From assembly GCA_963837155.1 (NCBI GenBank), contig CAWIMB010000003.1:1-64000 (forward strand): 64,000 nt of DNA, in the 5' to 3' direction. A program made the translations under genes and the position numbers. Origin of the DNA: DASQHW01 sp963837155 (GTDB lineage Bacteria > Actinomycetota > Acidimicrobiia > IMCC26256 > PALSA-610). Under the pieces are notes generated by a model, which searched no databases, was not told the DNA's origin, and saw only the letters and a list, made by a program, of their open reading frames with translations. Shown here piece by piece: positions 58,782 to 64,000 of this stretch. Numbering within the stretch: position 1 is the first letter of the stretch; every line of letters starts with the position of its first letter.

Positions 58782-59021
58782 TCACCACCGTGGAGCAGGA
58801 CACGCCACGCGACCCCGGGCGCGCCCTTCCAACCTCGCGCCTTCACGGCTTGCCGCGAACTCCGTTCCTGCCAGTGCCAGCCCGACGACGCCGAGCATGA
58901 TCTCGAAGGCCCACGCAAGGGTGAGCCATCCCCCCGACAATCCGAGGATCAATCCGTAGGGCACCCACGAGAGGATCCACAGGACGATTCCGACGCGGAG
59001 TTTCACGCCGCGATCCTCCAT
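58782..59021 (-). CDS. Small two-helix membrane protein
   Basis: 79 residues from ATG 59021; GTG 59006 is also possible. Segments LRVGIVLWILSWVPYGLILG and WAFEIMLGVVGLALAG are membrane-spanning, followed by a basic tail. Similar small proteins occur widely in actinobacteria as unnamed membrane proteins. It lies upstream of, and on the same strand as, the YihY gene with a 40-bp gap, so it may be co-transcribed. Confidence 0.65.
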   Translation of the reverse strand: MEDRGVKLRVGIVLWILSWVPYGLILGLSGGWLTLAWAFEIMLGVVGLALAGTEFAASREGARLEGRARGRVACPAPRW

Positions 59022-59079
59022 CGGGTGCCGCCCCAGTGCGTCACCCCTTGCGAGTGAGCCTCTGCACCGCCGGGTGCGT

Positions 59080-59961
59080 TCAGCCGACGGGCATTTCGGC
59101 AAACTCGAAGAGACAGCCGGGTACGACGTCCGCCTCGACGCGCAGGACCACGTCCGGTTCGGCGAACCCCGTGCGTACGACGCGAAACGCAGTGCCGCGG
59201 CTGCGAAGGTCCTCGGCCTTTTCCTCGAGGCCGTGCACGCCGATGCGGACGTGCCAGATGCCAGGGCCGTACCGGCCGAGAAACTCGGCCTCTTCACGAT
59301 CGCCCGCAGGTTCGAGCAACTCGATACGAGCGCTCTGACGAAGAGCGAAACCCATTGCCGCGCGCCGTGACCCGTCATCAGCCCGTTCGGGCGCATGCTC
59401 GGGTTCCCAGTCCAACGTCTTCGTCAGGCAGTCGAACGTTCGATCGAGGTCTTCGACGAGAAACCCGCGTGAGAGCGTGCGGATCATGGAGCCCGGTACG
59501 ACATCGACCGGAGCTGGTGGATCAGCGAGGAGTGCACCCTCGGGCAAGCCCAGCGTCACGGTATCGACGACCTCGAGCATGAGCCCACCGTCGCCGTCGG
59601 GTTGATAGCCGGAGAGCTCCTCGGCGGTGATACCGATCCACACGCGCGTGAAGGCGAAGCCCGGACGGCCCGGTTGCAACCAATGGCGCACGCCTTTGCT
59701 GCGAACGGTCTCGATGAGATCGTCGACATGCGACGACGCGATCGGCGCGCCATGTGTCTTCAAGGGCCGATCGCGCTGCAGGTCCGCGAGGCCCTGCACG
59801 TTCGGCACGACGTCTCCGAGCGAGCGCGCTTCGTCGAGAGGCGCGGGCTCGATGAGTTCGATGAGGGTTGGAGACTGCACGAGCGTCGGGTTCGGCCGGC
59901 AGAACGTGACACGGAACCCCTGACCGGCCTGTCCGTGCGACCAGCGTGGCTTCGGCGCCAT
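59080..59961 (-). CDS. Two-domain VOC (glyoxalase/dioxygenase-like) protein
   Basis: 293 residues from ATG 59961. Two VOC halves: PNPTLVQSPTLIELIEPAPL with THGAPIASSHVDDLIETVRS, and FLVEDLDRTFDCLTKTLDWE with GPGIWHVRIGVHGLEEKAED. The frame stays open upstream as ISPFDALASADFLLADKDRA to about 60060 without ATG/GTG/TTG, and that segment also looks like VOC sequence. The true N-terminus is therefore probably longer, with a start lost to a base error. Probably binds a small ligand or metal; no substrate assignable. Confidence 0.78.
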   Translation of the reverse strand: MAPKPRWSHGQAGQGFRVTFCRPNPTLVQSPTLIELIEPAPLDEARSLGDVVPNVQGLADLQRDRPLKTHGAPIASSHVDDLIETVRSKGVRHWLQPGRPGFAFTRVWIGITAEELSGYQPDGDGGLMLEVVDTVTLGLPEGALLADPPAPVDVVPGSMIRTLSRGFLVEDLDRTFDCLTKTLDWEPEHAPERADDGSRRAAMGFALRQSARIELLEPAGDREEAEFLGRYGPGIWHVRIGVHGLEEKAEDLRSRGTAFRVVRTGFAEPDVVLRVEADVVPGCLFEFAEMPVG

Positions 59962-60105
59962 GAAGCCGAGCGCGGATTGGACCGCCGCGACTGCTCGGTC
60001 CTTGTCGGCGAGCAGGAAGTCGGCGCTGGCGAGCGCGTCGAAGGGCGAGATGCCCGGATGTTAACGATCTGTCGCTCGACTGGAGCAACCTCGTACGATC
60101 ACGCC

Positions 60106-60363
60106 ATGGCCACAGCTTCGCCGTCACCCACGCCCAATCCGAACGCGCTGAAGTTCACGCTGGATGCTCCGCTGGCCTCGGCAATGAATGTCTCGAGCGC
60201 GCAGGCGGCGAGCGGCGACAAGTTCGCCGAGGCGGTCTTCGCTGCGGGCGGTGTCGCATCGTTGTTCGGCGTGAACGACTTCGTCACTGTCACGCGTGAG
60301 CCCGACGCCGACTGGGGCCCGATCGTCGCGGCCGTGGAAGCAGCCGCCGAGGCCTACTTGTAG
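60106..60363 (+). CDS. NifU/Nfu N-terminal-domain protein (Fe-S scaffold-like)
   Basis: 85 residues. PTPNPNALKFTLDAPLASAM is the start of the Nfu N-terminal domain (PF08712 type), then DKFAEAVFAAGGVASLFGVN, DFVTVTREPDADWGPIVAAV and EAAAEAYL. The catalytic CxxC scaffold domain of NfuA is absent, so this is the accessory domain alone. Stand-alone copies may assist Fe-S delivery. Divergent from the VOC gene. Confidence 0.85.
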   Translation: MATASPSPTPNPNALKFTLDAPLASAMNVSSAQAASGDKFAEAVFAAGGVASLFGVNDFVTVTREPDADWGPIVAAVEAAAEAYL

Positions 60364-60399
60364 CCGAGCACGGTGCGCAGGTACGGCTTCATGCGATAG

Positions 60400-60972
60400 T
60401 TGGCCGTGCGTCTCGTCCTGCTCGGTGCTCCCGGTGCCGGCAAAGGTACCCAGGGCGCGGTCCTCGCGGAGCGGTACGGCGTGCCGCACATCTCGAGCGG
60501 CGAGTTGTTACGTGCGCACGTCGACGCCAAGAGTGACCTCGGCCGTCAAGTCACCGAATACCTGGAAATCGGTGAGTTCGTTCCCGACGACCTTGTCCTC
60601 GCGGTCGTTGGTGACGCGGTGAGTGCCGCGATGAAGGCAGGCGGATACATCCTTGACGGGTTTCCACGAACGTTGGCCCAAGCAGAGCGGGCATACGCAC
60701 TCGCGGAACCGGCCGGGGTCGCCGCGGACGCAGTCGTATATCTCGCGGTACCGGACGAGGCGGCGCGTCAACGCCTTACAGGACGCGCGGGTGACGGTCG
60801 GAGCGACGACGCGGACGCCGCCGTGATCGAGCGCCGGCTCGCGCTCTTTCACGCGGAAACGCAACCGCTGTTGGAGTTCTACCGGGAGCGGAAGATTCTC
60901 GTCACCATCGACGCCATGCAGTCGCCCGACACGGTGAGCGCCGCGATCTTCGCCGCGCTAACGGCGCGCTAA
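60400..60972 (+). CDS. adk: Adenylate kinase
   Basis: 190 residues from TTG 60400, or GTG 60406. P-loop RLVLLGAPGAGKGTQGAVLA, AMP site VPHISSGELLRAHVDAKSDL, GGYILDGFPRTLAQAE and AVVYLAVPDEAARQRLTGRA. Short-LID form without zinc Cys, as usual in actinobacteria. Converts AMP and ATP to two ADP. It is away from the ribosomal protein operon (secY) where actinobacterial adk normally sits, so it may be a second copy. Confidence 0.92.
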   Translation: MAVRLVLLGAPGAGKGTQGAVLAERYGVPHISSGELLRAHVDAKSDLGRQVTEYLEIGEFVPDDLVLAVVGDAVSAAMKAGGYILDGFPRTLAQAERAYALAEPAGVAADAVVYLAVPDEAARQRLTGRAGDGRSDDADAAVIERRLALFHAETQPLLEFYRERKILVTIDAMQSPDTVSAAIFAALTAR

Positions 60973-61142
60973 CGGGTGACCGTGCGCTGTGTACGAACTG
61001 AGTGCGCGTTTCGGCCGTTGGGTCGGCAAACCGCCTTTCGACGCTCCCAATTCTTGTCAGCAGTCTTTGCTCGAACGCCGTTTGTGCGTCACACTGACCG
61101 CCGGCTGTAGGGGCAGATCCTTCGCGAGAGCAGGTGGGACGG

Positions 61143-63000
61143 ATGGGCAAGCGCCGCAGGATCTTGGCGTTGCTGTTGGGTGTCAGCGTCGCTGTGAGCC
61201 TTTTGGTCGCGACGTCGTTCGCGGGTAACGGCGCGACCGCAGAGACCGGAGGCAACTTCGTCGCGACCGGTCATGACATGGACTTCCACTGCGCGAGTGG
61301 TACAAGCGAATCGTGTGACTACTTGAAGATCGTTGTCGATCAGGTGCGCGCCGGGTCGACACTTCCAATTCTTGCTCTGGACGAGGGCACGCAGGTGGAG
61401 ACCTCGCTCACGGCGGTAGGCGTAGGCCCGGTGACGACGGTCGACCCCTCGGACGCGGAGGCCTTCAACGCGACGGCGTTCACCGGCGCGGGCGATGCCC
61501 CCTTGTTCAGCGCGATCGTCACGGCCTCAGATGCCACATGCGGCGGCTGCGACAACACCCCGGAAGGTGAAGCGAACATCAACGCGCGTGCAGCCGACTT
61601 CGCGACGTTCTTCAACCACGGCGGCGGCATCGTGGCGCTCGCGGGCGCGGAGAACCGCGACACGTACTACAACTTCGTCCCGCTCGGCGGCCTTTCCGCG
61701 GTCGCGGTCAGCCAACCCTTCACTGTGACACCGGATGGTGCCGCGCTCGGCATCACCAGCGAGATGGCCAACTGCTGCCGCGACGCACAACAGCTTCACC
61801 ACGCCGGCCGCACCGTTCAAGGTCCTGGAGACCGACAGTGAAGGAAACGCCGAGACGATCGCGGCGTTCGGTGCGACGATCAACCCGTGCGAGGGCACGA
61901 CGACGACCACGTCGGGCGAGTGCGGCTTCGAGACCACCACGACCAACGAGACAACGCCGACAACAGAATCGTCGACCTCGACGACGTTCTCGACGACGAC
62001 GACACCTACGTCAACAACGACGACAACCATTCCAACCACGGGTCTGACATTGACGTCGTCGTGGTCGCCGCAGGCGGGGGAGTCACCCGAACCCGGAGAG
62101 GTGAACTCGGGGGACCAGGGCTTGTGGACCGTGAACGTTACGAACAACAATCCGACGACCGCCGCGACGGGCGTCGTCGTGTCGTTCACGATCGACAACG
62201 GTTCGTTCGATCTTGCCGCGTCGCAAAACCTCAACCCTGGGTTCACGTGCAGCAGGCCGAACGCGACCCATCTGAACTGCAACATCGGAACCCTCGCGGG
62301 CGGCGGCAACGCGACCGTCAAGGCCGTGGTGGACACGACGGGCGTCGCCGCGCCGACGACGATCAATGCGTCCGTGAGTGCAGCAGGCACCAACGGGTCG
62401 TCCGGCTCCGACACGTCGAGTCTCATCGTGGACCCGGTGAATCAGAACGAGTCCACGGGCTATGTGCCGCCGGGCGAGACGATCCAGGTGGGTCCGGGAC
62501 CGAACAACCTCAGCACCGCCCGGCCGGTGAACGGCGTGTTGCTGATCCCCGAGCAGTCGGGTTCGGGTTCGGGCTTTGCTGCCTCCTCCGCGCGCCGGCC
62601 GCGACGCAACGCGGGCCCGGGCGCCACGGTGACGGTCAGCCTCGACGACCCCAGCACGCAGCCGACGGCATGCGGCGGTCAAATCTGCCTGGGCCAGATC
62701 CTCAACATCACCAACCCCGACGATTCGTGCGGCACACCGCCGTGTGATCCGTTCCCGGGCTACACCGATCCGCGGCACCCCGTGCTGGTCACGATCGACT
62801 GGTTCGGTGGCGTGTTCCCGAGAAACAGCACGATCTACAAGGTCAAGAACGGCATCGGTACACCGATCCCGCGCTGCCGGCACTTCCACGGCATGTTGAC
62901 GAACACGCCATGTGTGAAGAAGCACACGGTGAGGCGGGGCGGCAACATCCGCGACGTCGTTGCGTTGCTGTTCGGCGATCCCGGGATCCCTCGCCGCTAG
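61143..63000 (+). CDS. Secreted protein with Thr-rich linker and DUF11-like beta-sandwich
   Basis: About 619 residues with one slip near 61785; start ATG 61143 or GTG 61134. Signal peptide RRRILALLLGVSVAVSLLVA. The N-terminal ~220-residue domain (STLPILALDEGTQVETSLTA, FNHGGGIVALAGAENRDTYY) looks like a ThuA- or GATase-like alpha/beta fold without clear catalytic residues. A Thr/Ser linker (61900-62040) follows, then a DUF11-type domain (WTVNVTNNNPTTAATGVVVS, FTCSRPNATHLNCNIGTLAG), then a C-terminal region with paired Cys. Probably surface-associated. No enzyme function is assignable. Confidence 0.75.
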
Positions 63001-63106
63001 CTCGCGCCCGAACCGAAGGCTGCGCCGGCAGCCGAACTGCGAGTACGGTGAGATTTCGTGCGCTCCCGCGCCAGCGGGAGGCGCGAAACGACGGGGGGAT
63101 CCGGCC

Positions 63107-64000
63107 GTGACCGACGTGCGCGAGATCGTTGACCCGGGCGTCGACGTCTCCCCGCCGCTTGGCGCTCGCCTGTTGCTCGCGGCGATGTCGGCGGGCGCCG
63201 GCGCGATCTATCTCGCGATGGTGCCGTCCCACTGGGGCGCGTCGGTCGCCGAGGGCGTCGGCCTCGCGGTGGCCGGTTGGCTGCTGCTCGCCTTTGCTGC
63301 TGTCGTGCTTTCACGCCCGTCTCGCGGTTTGCTCCGCTTCGCAATCGGCCTCAACGTCGCGTTGATTACTGCGTGGATCGTGAGCCGTACCTCGGGGCTG
63401 CCATTCGGCGCGCGGTCCGGTCACGCGCGTGGTGCCGGATTCGTCGACATCACGTGCGTCGTCTTCGAAGTGGTGCTCGTCGCCGCGTGCTCCGTTCTTC
63501 TCTTCCGACCTCGCATCGGTGCGCGCTTCGCGCGCGGCGGCGTTGCCGTCGCCGGGGTTGCGTCGCTCGGGGTGCTCGCACTGACGACCGGCGCGCTGGC
63601 TTCGCCGGCCGCCCGAAACCCAGTCGCGCACAGCAAAGGTGGCGCGGCGGCCGACGCGCCCACGAACCTCACGCCGGTGGACGACAAGGGATTCTCGTTG
63701 TTGCACAACGGGCAGCACGAGCACATAACGATCCACTCGCTCGACCCGCAGACGACGAAAGCGCTCAACGCGCAGCTGGAGGTGACACGCGAGCTGGCGA
63801 CGAAGACGCCGACCGTCGCGGCCGCCGTCAAGCAGGGCTGGCAGCGCGTCGGCCCCTACTTCCCCGGCATCGGTGCGCACTACTGGAAGGGCGTCTCGAG
63901 CTATGGCGGACCGGCCACTGACCCGGACGGCGTGATCGACGACGTTTCCCTGCGAACCCCGTTCATGTTGATCTTCAACGGCACGAACCCAACGTCGAAG
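63107..64000 (+). CDS. Polytopic membrane protein with extracellular C-terminal region, partial
   Basis: Open from GTG 63107 (GGGGG upstream) to the window end, 298 codons with no stop, so the 3' end is missing. Four membrane segments within the first ~165 residues (RLLLAAMSAGAGAIYLAMV, AVAGWLLLAFAAVVLS, FAIGLNVALITAWIV, FVDITCVVFEVVLVAACSVL) and another at VAVAGVASLGVLALTTGALA. A polar domain then begins (KGFSLLHNGQHEHITIHSLD, WQRVGPYFPGIGAHYWKG). The pattern His-x-His near NGQHEHI may bind metal. Family not recognised. Confidence 0.75.
   Translation, partial: MTDVREIVDPGVDVSPPLGARLLLAAMSAGAGAIYLAMVPSHWGASVAEGVGLAVAGWLLLAFAAVVLSRPSRGLLRFAIGLNVALITAWIVSRTSGLPFGARSGHARGAGFVDITCVVFEVVLVAACSVLLFRPRIGARFARGGVAVAGVASLGVLALTTGALASPAARNPVAHSKGGAAADAPTNLTPVDDKGFSLLHNGQHEHITIHSLDPQTTKALNAQLEVTRELATKTPTVAAAVKQGWQRVGPYFPGIGAHYWKGVSSYGGPATDPDGVIDDVSLRTPFMLIFNGTNPTSK

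Overview
High-GC DNA with dense coding, Actinomycetota-type gene content and a mobile element of actinobacterial character. The general flavour (Pfa-like polyketide synthase, SHOCT/DUF6325 trio, class III cyclases fused to other modules) suggests an uncultured soil or aquatic actinobacterium, perhaps near Acidimicrobiia. No rRNA or marker operon is present to prove this. Many otherwise conserved genes carry one or more single-base reading-frame slips, often in G/C runs or GC dinucleotide tracts. I read most of these as uncorrected long-read or consensus errors. Such genes are annotated across the slip as one locus, and the slip positions are given.

Layout. (1) 1-13.6 kb, specialised lipid or polyketide locus. 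A leftward set runs alpha/beta hydrolase, acyl-CoA dehydrogenase, a ~2,700-residue iterative synthase (KS-AT-KS-ACPx3-KR-DH) and the start of a biotin carboxylase. It is divergent from two overlapping ketoacyl-synthase-III-like genes, one with a catalytic Cys and one without. (2) 13.7-18.1 kb, a cyclic-nucleotide-binding protein, then a LuxR-type ATPase cut off at an IS256-family element whose other side abuts a headless Rhs C-terminus followed by a small membrane protein. (3) 18.1-26.2 kb, an 8,044-bp integrated element in tRNA-Ala(CGC), bounded by 43-bp direct repeats. It carries a tyrosine integrase, an excisionase, a MobF relaxase interrupted by an amber codon, a secreted beta-propeller protein, and the TcmP/Gp37-Gp68 pair. 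(4) 26.2-36.3 kb, an intact IS21-family element with 5-bp target duplication, an IS110-family element, VOC and DUF899 proteins, a hydrolase-cyclase fusion and a thioesterase. (5) 36.4-64 kb, mostly ordinary chromosome: a CocE/NonD hydrolase, cupin, cyclase-NB-ARC regulator, a split PEP-synthase-like pair with a fused cyclic-nucleotide domain, molybdopterin oxidoreductase, C-S lyase, quinone-reductase-like MDR, glycosyltransferase and methyltransferase, a HiPIP-like protein with an SdhA-like flavoprotein, sulfotransferase, stress-type small proteins, YihY, adenylate kinase and secreted proteins.

How parts may work together (inference). The lipid locus has its own chain-building synthase, priming/condensing KASIII pair, desaturating or trimming enzymes and a carboxylase that could supply extender units. 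Two class III cyclases and two cyclic-nucleotide-binding proteins lie within 30 kb, so cyclic-nucleotide signalling is well represented. The 14-36 kb stretch is a mobile-DNA hotspot.
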